A stretch of DNA of 64,000 nt from Fidelibacterota bacterium UBA7301 (GCA_002471845.1 DKQT01000036.1:1-64000); one strand, 5' to 3'. Positions 44,064 through 53,292 are shown, counted from the first letter of the stretch. Notes: generated from the sequence alone by a model not told the origin. Translations and numbers: made by a program.

Positions 44064-45023
44064 ATGCAAATTGGTGATCTAAATATAGCTAATCCCATAC
44101 TTTTGGCCCCTATGGCGGGAGTGACGGATTACCCCTTTCGTGTGCTGTGCAAAGAACAGGGAGCTGGGGTAGTATATTCTGAATTTGTATCAGCCCACGG
44201 GATTATCCGTGAGAATGCCAAAACATGGCACATGATCGAATTCACTGATTTTGAGAGGCCAATCGGAATCCAGATCTTTGGGGATTCACCGGAGGTCATG
44301 AGCCGTGCCGCCAAGATGGTGGTGGATAAATTCTCTCCCGATATTCTCGATATTAATTATGGATGTCCCGTGCCCAAAGTGACCAAACGGGGCGCCGGTT
44401 CCGCCGCCCTTCGTGATCTTTGCCTCATGGATGACATCACCGCCGCAGTGGTGGAATCAGTCCCAGAGGTACCGGTGACGGTAAAAATGCGCTCGGGTTG
44501 GGATGCCAATTCAATTGTTGTTCCGGAAGTAGGCTCACGGTTAGAGAAAATCGGCGTGAGAGCTATCACCCTCCACCCACGGACCACCAAACAAAGCTAT
44601 AATGATTCTGCGGACTGGACATTAATTAAAGCCTTAAAGGAATCTACATCATTGCCAGTTATCGGGAATGGGGATGTAAAATCACCGGATGATGTTATGC
44701 GCATGTTTGAAGAAACAGGATGTGACGGTGTTATGGTGGGTCGGAGTGCCTTGGGCAATCCATGGTTTTTTAGGGATGCGATTTATTTATACAAGGGAGA
44801 GGAAATACCTCCTAGGCCGACCATCGTGGAAAAGGTCTCCCATTGCCGGCGTCATTTTGATCATATGATAAACTGGCACGGGGAACGTGTAGGCGTCAAC
44901 CTTATGCGTAAACATTTTGGGTGGTATATCCGCGGGTTTCACGGGGCAGCACCTTACAGAAAAGCCCTCGTATCCGCCCCGAATAAGGGAGCTATGGAGG
45001 CGATTTTAGATTCAATTACCTAA
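44064..45023 (+). CDS. dusB: tRNA-dihydrouridine synthase
   Basis: A 319-residue FMN enzyme reducing uridine to dihydrouridine in tRNA D-loops. The TIM-barrel start NPILLAPMAGVTDYPFRVLC, the catalytic Cys in INYGCPVPKVTKRGAG, and the FMN-binding GNGDVKSPDD and DGVMVGRSALGNPWFF are all intact. The GAGSA(A/L) pattern fits the DusB subgroup, though DusA/DusC-type specificity cannot be excluded by eye. No clear Shine-Dalgarno precedes the ATG. Confidence 0.92.
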   Translation: MQIGDLNIANPILLAPMAGVTDYPFRVLCKEQGAGVVYSEFVSAHGIIRENAKTWHMIEFTDFERPIGIQIFGDSPEVMSRAAKMVVDKFSPDILDINYGCPVPKVTKRGAGSAALRDLCLMDDITAAVVESVPEVPVTVKMRSGWDANSIVVPEVGSRLEKIGVRAITLHPRTTKQSYNDSADWTLIKALKESTSLPVIGNGDVKSPDDVMRMFEETGCDGVMVGRSALGNPWFFRDAIYLYKGEEIPPRPTIVEKVSHCRRHFDHMINWHGERVGVNLMRKHFGWYIRGFHGAAPYRKALVSAPNKGAMEAILDSIT

Positions 45024-45028
45024 CAATT

Positions 45029-45123
45029 TGTCATCCCGGACTTGATCCGGGATCCAGATTGGCATATAAAACAATTGTTGGTTTTGGATACCGGATAATT
45101 TTTTCAAAATTTACGGTATGACA
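45029..45123. repeat. Intergenic element bounded by TGTCAT inverted ends
   Basis: About 95 nt between dusB and the P5C dehydrogenase gene. It begins TGTCATCCC and ends GGTATGACA, so the outer 9 nt form an inverted repeat with one mismatch. An internal perfect hairpin, ATCCCGGA-CTTGA-TCCGGGAT (45033-45053), sits at the left end. It resembles the dispersed GTCAT...ATGAC repeats of many bacterial genomes, which are thought to be non-autonomous mobile elements. A second, shorter element with the same ends lies at 49987-50047. Confidence 0.6.
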
Positions 45124-45329
45124 GTATTTGGGCCCTTAGTAGATGGAGGCATTTTTTAATAACTCACCCCATCTATTTATTCCAATCAAACAATATTGAA
45201 AACCGCACCTCTCTGCTACAGAAAGGGGTAAGTTGTTAAATTCCACTTCCATTCCTTGAATCCTCCCTTTTTCACCAATAAATTCCCGAGCTTTTTTTGA
45301 CGTAAATTTCCGAACTAAACGAGACATCC

Positions 45330-46964
45330 ATGCAAAACGCTAAAGCGATTGTTCCTAAACCAATCAATGAACCGATTTTATCTTACGCCCCAGGCACCCC
45401 GGAGCGTGCAGCTCTCAAAGCGCGTATCCAAGAATTGAAATCCCAGCAGATTGAAGTCCCCCTCATTATTGGCGGACAGGAAATCAAAACGGGAAATATG
45501 GGCGAGATGCGCATTCCCCATGACCACCAGCATATCCTTGGCTATTATCACCAGGCCGGAGAAAAAGAAGTCAAAATGGCCATCGAAGCGGCCATGGATG
45601 CGTGGCAATCCTGGTCGAAGATGCCTTGGGAATCCCGAACGGCGATATTCAAGAAAATGGCCTCTATTATTCAACGGCATAATGAGCAAACCCTGAATGC
45701 GGCCACCATGCTCGGACAAAGCAAAAACGCCTTCCAGGCGGAAATTGATGCTTCCTGTGAGATGATCGACTTTTTGAATTTTAACTGTTGGTATGCCCAG
45801 GAACTTTATAGCCAACAGCCCACCTATTCTCCCGACGGCATGTGGAATAGGTTGGAACATCGTCCGCTGGAAGGATTTATTTTTGCAGTCAACCCATTTA
45901 ATTTCACCTCAATCGGTGGAAATCTTGCTGCTGCGCCGGCACTCATGGGTAATGTGGTAGTCTGGAAACCGGCTTCCAGTTCCGTATACAGTGCTCACTT
46001 CATGATGGAACTATTCAGGGAAGCGGGCGTCCCCGATGGTGTAATTAATTTTATCCCCGGTTTTGGCCGCGATGTAGGACCGAATGTCATGACCAATCCC
46101 AATTTGGCCGGTGTACACTTCACTGGTTCCACCGCTGTATTCCAAGGCATGTGGAAAACGGTAGGTGAAAATATTGCCAATTACAAATCCTACCCGAGAA
46201 TAGTTGGGGAAACAGGTGGAAAAGATTTCTGTATCGCCCATGAATCATCTGATATTGATGCCTTGGTCACAGCCATGGTCCGTGGCGCTTTTGAGTACCA
46301 GGGACAAAAATGCTCTGCCCTATCCAGAGCCTACATCCCCACCACCATTTGGTCAGAACTGAAAGAAAAGTATGTGGCCCAGGTAAATGATATCAAAATG
46401 GGTGATCCCGAAGATTTCTCAAACTTTATGAATGCGGTCATTGACAAAGCTGCCTTCGATTCTATTTCAGCCTATATTGATGGAGCCCAAAACTCAGATG
46501 ATGCGAAGATCATCACCGGGGGAAACTGCGATGATTCCGTTGGCTATTATATCGAGCCTACCACCATCCTGACGGACAACCCCAAACACAGAACCATGTG
46601 TGAAGAAATCTTTGGTCCTGTGCTAACGATCTACCTTTATGATCCCAAGGATTGGGAAACGACCCTCAAATTAGTGGATACTACCTCCCCTTATGCCCTC
46701 ACCGGCTGCGTCTGGGGGCAGGATCGTGAAGCAGTGAATGAAGCTACAGAAAGACTTAACCACGCGGCAGGAAATTTTTATATCAATGATAAACCCACCG
46801 GTGCTGTGGTAGGTCAGCAGCCCTTTGGGGGCAGCCGCGCGTCCGGTACGAATGATAAAGCGGGATCCATGTTCAACCTGATTCGCTGGATATCCATGCG
46901 GACGATTAAAGAAACATTCGATCCGCCGAAAGATTTCCGCTATCCATTCATGGGCGAAGAATAA
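45330..46964 (+). CDS. pruA: 1-pyrroline-5-carboxylate dehydrogenase (ALDH4 type)
   Basis: 544 residues. It oxidises glutamate semialdehyde/P5C to glutamate with NAD+, the second step of proline breakdown. The sequence follows the ALDH4A1-type enzyme from its first residues (NEPILSYAPGTPERAALKA) to the end (NFYINDKPTGAVVGQQPFGG and RASGTNDKAG). The catalytic cysteine is C328 (GQKCSALSR) and the general base E294 (VGETGGKD). It is monofunctional, with no proline dehydrogenase domain. No strong Shine-Dalgarno is visible. Carbamate kinase follows after 9 nt. Confidence 0.94.
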   Translation: MQNAKAIVPKPINEPILSYAPGTPERAALKARIQELKSQQIEVPLIIGGQEIKTGNMGEMRIPHDHQHILGYYHQAGEKEVKMAIEAAMDAWQSWSKMPWESRTAIFKKMASIIQRHNEQTLNAATMLGQSKNAFQAEIDASCEMIDFLNFNCWYAQELYSQQPTYSPDGMWNRLEHRPLEGFIFAVNPFNFTSIGGNLAAAPALMGNVVVWKPASSSVYSAHFMMELFREAGVPDGVINFIPGFGRDVGPNVMTNPNLAGVHFTGSTAVFQGMWKTVGENIANYKSYPRIVGETGGKDFCIAHESSDIDALVTAMVRGAFEYQGQKCSALSRAYIPTTIWSELKEKYVAQVNDIKMGDPEDFSNFMNAVIDKAAFDSISAYIDGAQNSDDAKIITGGNCDDSVGYYIEPTTILTDNPKHRTMCEEIFGPVLTIYLYDPKDWETTLKLVDTTSPYALTGCVWGQDREAVNEATERLNHAAGNFYINDKPTGAVVGQQPFGGSRASGTNDKAGSMFNLIRWISMRTIKETFDPPKDFRYPFMGEE

Positions 46965-46973
46965 TTCCCATTG

Positions 46974-47915
46974 ATGCGAAAATCGGTTATGATCGCATTA
47001 GGGGGAAACGCGCTCTCTCCAAAAGATGAAGCCGGTACCATCTACCAACAGTTTGCCCATACAAGGGAAAGTCTCCACGCTATCATGCATTTTGTCAATT
47101 TGGATTACAATATCTGCTTAACACACGGAAATGGCCCCCAAGTCGGCGATGAATTATTCCGCATGGAACTCACCCACGGTGATGTGCCTCCCCTTCCGTT
47201 GGGTGTTTGTGTGGCTGAGACGCAAGGGTCCATTGGATATATGATACAGCAGTCCCTCCAAAATGCACTTAAACATGACGGCATTGATCGGGAAGTGGTA
47301 ACACTGATTACCCAAACTATTGTGGATGGAGATGATCCATCTATAAAAGATCCAATGAAATTTATCGGCCAGCGATTTCAAAAAGAAGAGGCTAAAGTAG
47401 TGGCTGAAAAATTCGGCTGGTCCATCAAAGAACAGAATGAAGGCGAATGGCGCCAAGTGGTTCCCAGTCCCCTCCCCCAATATATCGAGCATGGAAAATC
47501 AATTCAAACGCTGGTGGATAATGGTATTATTGTTATCGCTTCCGGTGGTGGCGGCATCCCGGCCTATTGGAATGAAAATGGTAATCTCGAAGGCTTGGAT
47601 GCGGTGGTGGATAAAGACTTGTCCGCGGCACTTTTGGGAAGAGTCATCAAAGCCAATGAATTGTGGATTATTACTGATGTAGATCGTGTTTGTCTAAACT
47701 ACGGTACGGAGAATGAAGAGGAACTGAGGGAGATTACCGCCTCCGTAGCAAAAACCTATTTTGATGAAGGCCATTTCCAGGCCGGCAGTATGAGACCAAA
47801 AATTCAGGCCGCTTTATACTTCCTGAAATACCACGGAAATAAAGTGGTCATCACCTCAATCGATTGTGTGCAAGAAGCAATTAACGGGAATAACGGAACA
47901 ATTATTAGGAACTGA
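46974..47915 (+). CDS. arcC: Carbamate kinase
   Basis: About 313 residues. It transfers phosphate between carbamoyl phosphate and ADP, making ATP in arginine/citrulline/agmatine or purine fermentation. Signatures are VMIALGGNALS at the start, LTHGNGPQVGDEL, and VIASGGGGIPAYW. Also present are EGLDAVVDKDLSAALLGR and the C-terminal GSMRPKIQAALYFL. I choose the ATG at 46974 over the adjacent TTG. No ornithine carbamoyltransferase or arginine deiminase is adjacent, so the source of carbamoyl phosphate is not evident. Confidence 0.94.
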   Translation: MRKSVMIALGGNALSPKDEAGTIYQQFAHTRESLHAIMHFVNLDYNICLTHGNGPQVGDELFRMELTHGDVPPLPLGVCVAETQGSIGYMIQQSLQNALKHDGIDREVVTLITQTIVDGDDPSIKDPMKFIGQRFQKEEAKVVAEKFGWSIKEQNEGEWRQVVPSPLPQYIEHGKSIQTLVDNGIIVIASGGGGIPAYWNENGNLEGLDAVVDKDLSAALLGRVIKANELWIITDVDRVCLNYGTENEEELREITASVAKTYFDEGHFQAGSMRPKIQAALYFLKYHGNKVVITSIDCVQEAINGNNGTIIRN

Positions 47916-47918
47916 TCC

Positions 47919-49097
47919 ATGAAAATTCATGAATACCAGGGTAAAAATATTTTCAAATCCTACGGCATACCAATCCAGGACGGCTATGTGATTGAGGATA
48001 TTAATGACGCGCCGGCAACAATTGAAAAAGTACAACACGAATTCAGTACGGAAGCGGTGGTTGTTAAAGCTCAAATTCATGCCGGTGGACGGGGCAAAGG
48101 CGGCGGTGTAAAATATTCGCCTAACACCGAGCAAGCATTAGAAAATGCCCAAAATATGCTGGGCATGAATTTGAGCACACACCAAACCGGCGCGGAAGGA
48201 CAGAAAGTCCGTAAGGTGTACATCACCGAAGCTTTGGACATTAAAAAAGAATATTACTGCGCTATTACTCTCGACAGATCCCAGACTAAAGATGTATTTA
48301 TGGTATCTTCTGAAGGCGGAGTGGAAATTGAAAAAGTGGCCGCAGAAACACCGGAAAAGATTATTAAAGTATGGATTGACCCATTAGTGGGTATGAAATC
48401 ATTCCAGGCCCGAAAATTGGCTTTCGGTTTGGGCTTCTCTGGCGATGCCTTCAAAACAGCGGTAAAGGTATTCATGAAAATGTATGCCTGTTATGTTGGT
48501 ACCGATGCTACCATCGTAGAGATCAATCCGTTGGTCCTCACAGAAGATGATCGAATTGTTGCCCTGGATGCTAAATTCAACTTTGACGGCAATGCTATGT
48601 ACCGCCACAAAGATATTGCCGATCTGCGGGACATCCATGAAGAAGACCCCACCGAACTGGAAGCCAGCAAGTATGACCTGAATTACATAAAGTTGGACGG
48701 CAACGTGGGATGTATGGTAAACGGCGCCGGCCTGGCAATGGCCACCATGGATATCATCAAACTGGCCGGCGGTGAACCGGCAAACTTTCTGGATGTGGGT
48801 GGCGCCGCTTCTGCTGAAACAGTGAAGAATGGATTCAAGATCATTTTATCCGACGACCATGTTAAAGCTATCCTGATCAATATTTTTGGCGGCATCGTGC
48901 GCTGCGATCGCGTAGCAAATGGTGTTATCCAAGCGGTTAAAGAATTAGGCTTGAAAGTCCCTGTTGTGGTTCGTCTAGAAGGCACCAATGCGAAAGAAGC
49001 CAAAACCATTTTATCTGAATCAGGATTAGCTATTATCCCTGCCAACGACATGAAAGATGCGGCACAAAAAGTTGTGAACGCACTCATAAAGAGTTAA
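47919..49097 (+). CDS. sucC: Succinyl-CoA synthetase beta subunit
   Basis: 392 residues. An ATP-grasp domain forms the N-terminal half (MKIHEYQGKNIFKSYGIP, then KAQIHAGGRGKGGGVKYS), and the C-terminal domain carries NIFGGIVRCDRVANGVI. With SucD it converts succinyl-CoA, ADP or GDP and phosphate into succinate, CoA and ATP or GTP in the TCA cycle. It starts 3 nt after carbamate kinase and ends 9 nt before sucD. Confidence 0.97.
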   Translation: MKIHEYQGKNIFKSYGIPIQDGYVIEDINDAPATIEKVQHEFSTEAVVVKAQIHAGGRGKGGGVKYSPNTEQALENAQNMLGMNLSTHQTGAEGQKVRKVYITEALDIKKEYYCAITLDRSQTKDVFMVSSEGGVEIEKVAAETPEKIIKVWIDPLVGMKSFQARKLAFGLGFSGDAFKTAVKVFMKMYACYVGTDATIVEINPLVLTEDDRIVALDAKFNFDGNAMYRHKDIADLRDIHEEDPTELEASKYDLNYIKLDGNVGCMVNGAGLAMATMDIIKLAGGEPANFLDVGGAASAETVKNGFKIILSDDHVKAILINIFGGIVRCDRVANGVIQAVKELGLKVPVVVRLEGTNAKEAKTILSESGLAIIPANDMKDAAQKVVNALIKS

Positions 49098-49106
49098 AGG
49101 AATATT

Positions 49107-49985
49107 ATGTCAATTTTAGTGAATAAATATTCTCGTGTGATCGTTCAGGGGATCACCGGTTCGGAAGGCACATTTCACGCCACCCAAATGCTGGAGTACG
49201 GCACCAACGTGGTAGCAGGAGTCACACCAGGTAAAGGGGGCCAAATGGCCCTGGATGGGAAAGTTCCGGTCTATAATTCGGTTGAAGAAGCACGGGCTGA
49301 AACCAATGCCAATGTATCCATAATTTTCGTCCCTCCACCCTTTGCGGCAGAAGCTATCATTGAAGCATCCGAGGCAGGCGTCGAACTGGTTGTATGTATT
49401 ACGGAAGGTGTTCCCGTACATGATATGGTAAAAGCCAAAAGGATCATTGACCAGAACGGCACACGGTTGATCGGGCCCAACTGCCCGGGCATCATTACCG
49501 TGGATGAATGCAAACTGGGGATCATGCCGGGATTCATTTGCCAAAAAGGAAATATCGGCGTCCTCTCCAAATCGGGGACGCTGACCTATGAAGCCATCGG
49601 CCAATTGGTCAATGTGGGTTTGGGACAGACTACAGCTATTGGCATTGGTGGTGATCCTGTTATCGGTACTACCATGATCGAAGCACTCAACCTTTTTGAA
49701 GCCGATCCGGAAACAGAAGGGGTTGTCGTAATCGGCGAAATCGGCGGACAAATGGAAAATGAAGCTGCCCGGTGGGTCAAGGACAATATGACTAAATCGG
49801 TGGTGGGCTTCATCGCCGGACAAACTGCTCCTCCTGGACGGCGTATGGGACATGCAGGCGCCATTGTTTCCGGTGGGGATGATACGGCGGAAGCCAAAAT
49901 GAGAATTATGACCGAATGCGGGATTGCGGTGTGCGAATCCGTAGCAGAGATCGGTGATAAAATGAAAGCAGCATTAAGTAACTAA
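49107..49985 (+). CDS. sucD: Succinyl-CoA synthetase alpha subunit
   Basis: 292 residues. The CoA-binding domain starts with RVIVQGITGSEGTFHATQM. The phosphohistidine loop is GHAGAIVSGGDDTA with the active-site H249. GPNCPGIITVDECKLGIMPG is also typical. An AGGAATATTATG-type start follows sucC closely. A short inverted-repeat element separates it from ndk. Confidence 0.97.
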   Translation: MSILVNKYSRVIVQGITGSEGTFHATQMLEYGTNVVAGVTPGKGGQMALDGKVPVYNSVEEARAETNANVSIIFVPPPFAAEAIIEASEAGVELVVCITEGVPVHDMVKAKRIIDQNGTRLIGPNCPGIITVDECKLGIMPGFICQKGNIGVLSKSGTLTYEAIGQLVNVGLGQTTAIGIGGDPVIGTTMIEALNLFEADPETEGVVVIGEIGGQMENEAARWVKDNMTKSVVGFIAGQTAPPGRRMGHAGAIVSGGDDTAEAKMRIMTECGIAVCESVAEIGDKMKAALSN

Positions 49986-49986
49986 A

Positions 49987-50047
49987 TGTCATTGCGAATC
50001 CCGATCCTTGAGCTAGTCCCTGCCCGCTCGGCAGACGGGCGATGACA
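49987..50047. repeat. Short intergenic TGTCAT...ATGACA element
   Basis: 61 nt between sucD and ndk, starting TGTCATTGCGA and ending GCGATGACA. The ends form an inverted repeat (TGTCAT/ATGACA). An internal stem pairs GCCCG with CGGGC around 50022-50040 (GCCCGCTCGGCAGACGGGC). It shares its terminal hexamers with the 95-nt element at 45029-45123, but not its interior. Confidence 0.55.
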
Positions 50048-50070
50048 ATAATTCAATTTGGAGTATTAAA

Positions 50071-50496
50071 ATGGGTAACAGAACATTTGCTATGATTAAA
50101 CCGGATGCGATCCGTAACGGCCACTTGGGCAAGATATTCGATCGAGTCATCAGCGCCGGGTTTAAGGTATTGGGTGCGAAATTGATCCGCATGACCAAAG
50201 CACAGGCAGAAGGTTTCTACGCCATTCATCGTGAACGACCCTTTTTTGAAGATTTGACTACCTTCATGTCCTCGGGCCAAACCATGGTACTTGCTTTAGA
50301 AAAAGAAAATGCCGTGGCAGCATGGCGCGAAACCATCGGCGCCACCAATCCTGCTGAAGCGGCGGAAGGATCAATCCGGAAAGACTTTGCCACTTCATTA
50401 GGTGAGAATGCCGTTCACGGCGCAGACAGTGATGAAAATGCCCTTATTGAGATCGGTTTCTTTTTCACGGAAAGTGATTTAATTAGCAATCAGTAA
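50071..50496 (+). CDS. ndk: Nucleoside diphosphate kinase
   Basis: 141 residues, normal length. It equilibrates NTP and NDP pools through a phosphohistidine, here H116 in GENAVHGADSDENA. The N-terminal RTFAMIKPDAIRNGHLG is typical. Its place after sucCD makes sense: GTP formed by succinyl-CoA synthetase can be converted to ATP. GGAGTATTAAAATG provides the ribosome-binding site. Confidence 0.97.
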   Translation: MGNRTFAMIKPDAIRNGHLGKIFDRVISAGFKVLGAKLIRMTKAQAEGFYAIHRERPFFEDLTTFMSSGQTMVLALEKENAVAAWRETIGATNPAEAAEGSIRKDFATSLGENAVHGADSDENALIEIGFFFTESDLISNQ

Positions 50497-50561
50497 CAGT
50501 TGCATTTCTCCCTTCCACCCCTTCAAATTCCGTGACGGGAATTCACACCTCTATTGAAAGA

Positions 50562-51404
50562 ATGGAAAGAAAAAAATATATATTTATCCTGCTGGCACTT
50601 TTAGTTTTAGCAGGATGTCAAAAAGATAACCCAACTGCCATAGTTGGAGACCATGTGACTGTTTCCGCGGACGTTCCTGAAGAGAGCCAGGATCTTGATT
50701 TCATTTGGGAACTCACCAGTATTCCCGATAACAGTGCCCTGGATAATTCTCAGATAACCACCGGTGAATCAAATGCATCGGTTGTATTTATACCAGATGT
50801 ACCCGGTACTTACAACCTCGATGTATCCGTTTTTCAGTATAATGATGAAATCAGCACCCAATCTTTTACCTTTGATGTAACGGCGGAAGAAATTGTCGCA
50901 GAAGCTGAAGATGTTGTTTCAGGGGAAGAAAATGAAGAAGTCGAAGATGCAGTTTCTGAATTGATAGCTGAAAGTGATGAACAAAAATGGTATGAATCTG
51001 AATCAGTTGCTGAGGTAGTTGAAGCAGCGGAACAGGAGATTAAACCTGATCCACAGGAAGAGGTGCCAAAAGAAATTGAAAAACCGCCTCCGCCGCTCAA
51101 ACCAAAAAAGAAAAAAGCCAAACCTTCCCGCGGAGCTTCCATCCCATTTGACAAAGAAAGATTTACAATTCAAGTCGCATCCAAAAAAGTACTGGAAGAT
51201 GCAAAAAAGGTGGCTGCCACTTTAATTGATTCCGGATATGATGCATATATCCAAAAAGCGGTTTTTAAAGAATCCAATGAAGTGTGGTATCGCGTAAGAG
51301 TAGGCAGTTACGACAAACGTGAGACAGCTATAGCCGTTGCTGAATCATTGCCCAGCACACGGCAGGAAAAAGCATGGGTAGATCACGTTCGGTATGAATA
51401 TTAA
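50562..51404 (+). CDS. SPOR-domain lipoprotein
   Basis: About 280 residues. The signal peptide ends in a lipobox (ALLVLAGC, Cys about 19). An immunoglobulin-like domain follows (VTVSADVPEESQDLDFIWEL). Next come a long acidic stretch (residues about 118-170) and a basic Pro/Lys linker (PPPPLKPKKKKAKPSRG). A C-terminal SPOR domain (FTIQVASKKVLEDAKKVAATL...) completes it. It is probably an envelope lipoprotein that binds denuded peptidoglycan at division sites. I choose the ATG at 50562 because translation from an earlier ATG (50532) would bury the signal peptide. Confidence 0.82.
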   Translation: MERKKYIFILLALLVLAGCQKDNPTAIVGDHVTVSADVPEESQDLDFIWELTSIPDNSALDNSQITTGESNASVVFIPDVPGTYNLDVSVFQYNDEISTQSFTFDVTAEEIVAEAEDVVSGEENEEVEDAVSELIAESDEQKWYESESVAEVVEAAEQEIKPDPQEEVPKEIEKPPPPLKPKKKKAKPSRGASIPFDKERFTIQVASKKVLEDAKKVAATLIDSGYDAYIQKAVFKESNEVWYRVRVGSYDKRETAIAVAESLPSTRQEKAWVDHVRYEY

Positions 51405-51437
51405 TCCCAAAAAACATAACTAATATCAGGAAGCATT

Positions 51438-52697
51438 ATGGAACCAATAAATCTGCATTTTGATGTACGGGATATTTTCCGTGCGCCCCGTCTTGCACTC
51501 AGCGGAAAGAAAATCTGGATTTTCTTATTCGCCAATATAATCGGGTATGGAGCCTATTTCATTCTTAATTACTTCGCCTTCGCACTTGCCGGTATTTCGT
51601 TCGGAGATACTTGGGGATCTCAAGGACTTTACCCATGCTTATATGGTACAGAGGCGCTATGGTATTCATGGGTTTTGTTTTGGGGTGGTATTTTAGTTTG
51701 GTTTTTTGCAATCTATTTGGCCTGCACAGCCGTAGCAAGAGTCACGTACAAACAATTGAAAGGGGATGAATTTTATTCATCCAGTGATGCCTGCAAATAT
51801 GTAAGGAAGCATTGGCATCCAGTGATTTTCACCTCCGTATCCATGGCTCTTATACTCATCTTTTTTATTGGAATGGCAGCCATTTTTGCTTTATTCGGAA
51901 AAATTCCATATATAGGTGAGTTTTTATTCGCCCTACCCTATTTGATTTATTTCTTTGGCGCTGTATTCACAGTATATACGGCAGTTGTATTTATAGTATC
52001 ATTTGTGTACACACCGGCAATTGTGGGAACAATCGAAGAAGATACCATGGGTGCTGTATTTAACAGTTATTCTATATCTTGGGGCCAACCATGGCGGGTG
52101 ATTTTTTACCACCTGGTCTTGCTTCCCTTGGCCGCTTTTTCTGTTGCTGTTTTCAAATTGGCGATGTTTTATGGTATCAAACTCATCAATATGGTATTCG
52201 GACACGAAATGCTTATGGGTCAAAAATTATCTAATATTGTTGGTTCGGCCGCACATACCGTTTGGCCACAGGATTTAATTAATTCAATTGTTGCCAGATG
52301 CACAACATCCGATTCTTGTTGCGGTGGATGCTCAATTGGCAGTAACGCATTAAATGATTTCTATGCCTGTTTTATCCCAGCCAACCCAACCAGTTTATCG
52401 GGAACAGAATGTGTTGCTGCATTTATCGTGGGGATATTTTTATTCCTGATTACCTTGTCCTTTTTCTCCTATTTTTGTTCAATCCTTTCAGTTGGTGAAA
52501 CAATCATGTTTACCATTTTCCGAAAAAAATCAGACGATGACAATATCCTTGAGCGGAAAGATGAAGAAGAACTGGAAGACGAAGAAGAGGATGAAGATGA
52601 TGAAGAATTCAACCTTGATGAAGATGATTCAGTTTCATCGGATGATGACGAATCCGAAACTTCTGATTCAGAGAACGCGGAATCAGAAGAAGACTAA
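51438..52697 (+). CDS. Polytopic membrane protein with acidic cytoplasmic tail
   Basis: 419 residues. About six or seven membrane helices lie between residues 25 and 355. They are interrupted near 290-320 by an extramembrane loop rich in Cys (CTTSDSCCGGCSIG). The last 50 residues are almost only Asp, Glu and Ser (e.g. ELEDEEEDEDDEEFNLDEDD). The order of helices recalls DUF4013/YIPF-like proteins, but I cannot assign a family or function. It follows the SPOR lipoprotein after 33 nt and may share its transcript. Confidence 0.75.
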   Translation: MEPINLHFDVRDIFRAPRLALSGKKIWIFLFANIIGYGAYFILNYFAFALAGISFGDTWGSQGLYPCLYGTEALWYSWVLFWGGILVWFFAIYLACTAVARVTYKQLKGDEFYSSSDACKYVRKHWHPVIFTSVSMALILIFFIGMAAIFALFGKIPYIGEFLFALPYLIYFFGAVFTVYTAVVFIVSFVYTPAIVGTIEEDTMGAVFNSYSISWGQPWRVIFYHLVLLPLAAFSVAVFKLAMFYGIKLINMVFGHEMLMGQKLSNIVGSAAHTVWPQDLINSIVARCTTSDSCCGGCSIGSNALNDFYACFIPANPTSLSGTECVAAFIVGIFLFLITLSFFSYFCSILSVGETIMFTIFRKKSDDDNILERKDEEELEDEEEDEDDEEFNLDEDDSVSSDDDESETSDSENAESEED

Positions 52698-52778
52698 TTT
52701 AGTCTGAAATTTCGGAAGATTGATTTGTGAATTTGCCTTGGTAAGAGGTAAAAACAAGCAGTAAATTTCTTGGCTCAA

Positions 52779-53276
52779 ATGAAGCTGTTTAGGTCGGATT
52801 TAGAACAACATTTATCCAACCAGCTTTTTGAAATCTCAGCAGACACTTTGTACCTGGATGATTTTCAAGTTGCCGGTGGTCAATTGACGTGCACCCTTTC
52901 TGTAGACCCTGCTCCCCATGGATATCACATTTATGGAACTCTAACAATAAGGGTCTACGAAACTTGCGACCGTTGTTTGACTAAATTTGAAGAAAAGCAT
53001 GAACCCCTGTTGGATATAATTCTTACTGAAAACGAAGAATTGCTCCATGATCATAATGTTGATGTCATGCGATTTGAGGCGTCTGATGAGTTTATTGATT
53101 TAAGTCCAGTAATCCATGATCTTATTCTTTTGGAAGAACCGCAAAAAAGATTATGCGTTAAAGCATGCATGGGCTTATGTCCCAGTTGCGGAATCAACTT
53201 GAACAAAGCTAATTGTTCTTGCAGCACGTCAGAAAATGATTCCCGTTGGGATGCACTAAAAGATTTGAAAAATTAA
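52779..53276 (+). CDS. yceD: YceD/DUF177 family protein
   Basis: About 165 residues. It has the YceD pattern of two Cys pairs: CDRCL in the middle and CMGLCPSCG with a further CSC near the end, probably binding zinc. YceD-type proteins are encoded next to rpmF in most bacteria, and in plants and bacteria are linked to 23S rRNA accumulation. I choose the ATG at 52779. An in-frame TTG at 52770 is possible; neither has a clear Shine-Dalgarno. rpmF starts 16 nt downstream. Confidence 0.88.
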   Translation: MKLFRSDLEQHLSNQLFEISADTLYLDDFQVAGGQLTCTLSVDPAPHGYHIYGTLTIRVYETCDRCLTKFEEKHEPLLDIILTENEELLHDHNVDVMRFEASDEFIDLSPVIHDLILLEEPQKRLCVKACMGLCPSCGINLNKANCSCSTSENDSRWDALKDLKN

Positions 53277-53292
53277 AATTTTTGGAGTAATC

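Noticed and set aside
45136..45327. 63-codon minus-strand frame facing away from the P5C dehydrogenase gene
   Set aside because: Its start would lie 2 nt from the pruA start on the other strand, no Shine-Dalgarno is possible there, and the translation shows no recognisable motif. It most likely covers the pruA promoter region.
49116..49853. 245-codon frame antisense to sucD
   Set aside because: sucD is intact with its active-site histidine; the antisense translation is Cys/His-rich and shows no domain. Long antisense frames are a codon-usage effect.
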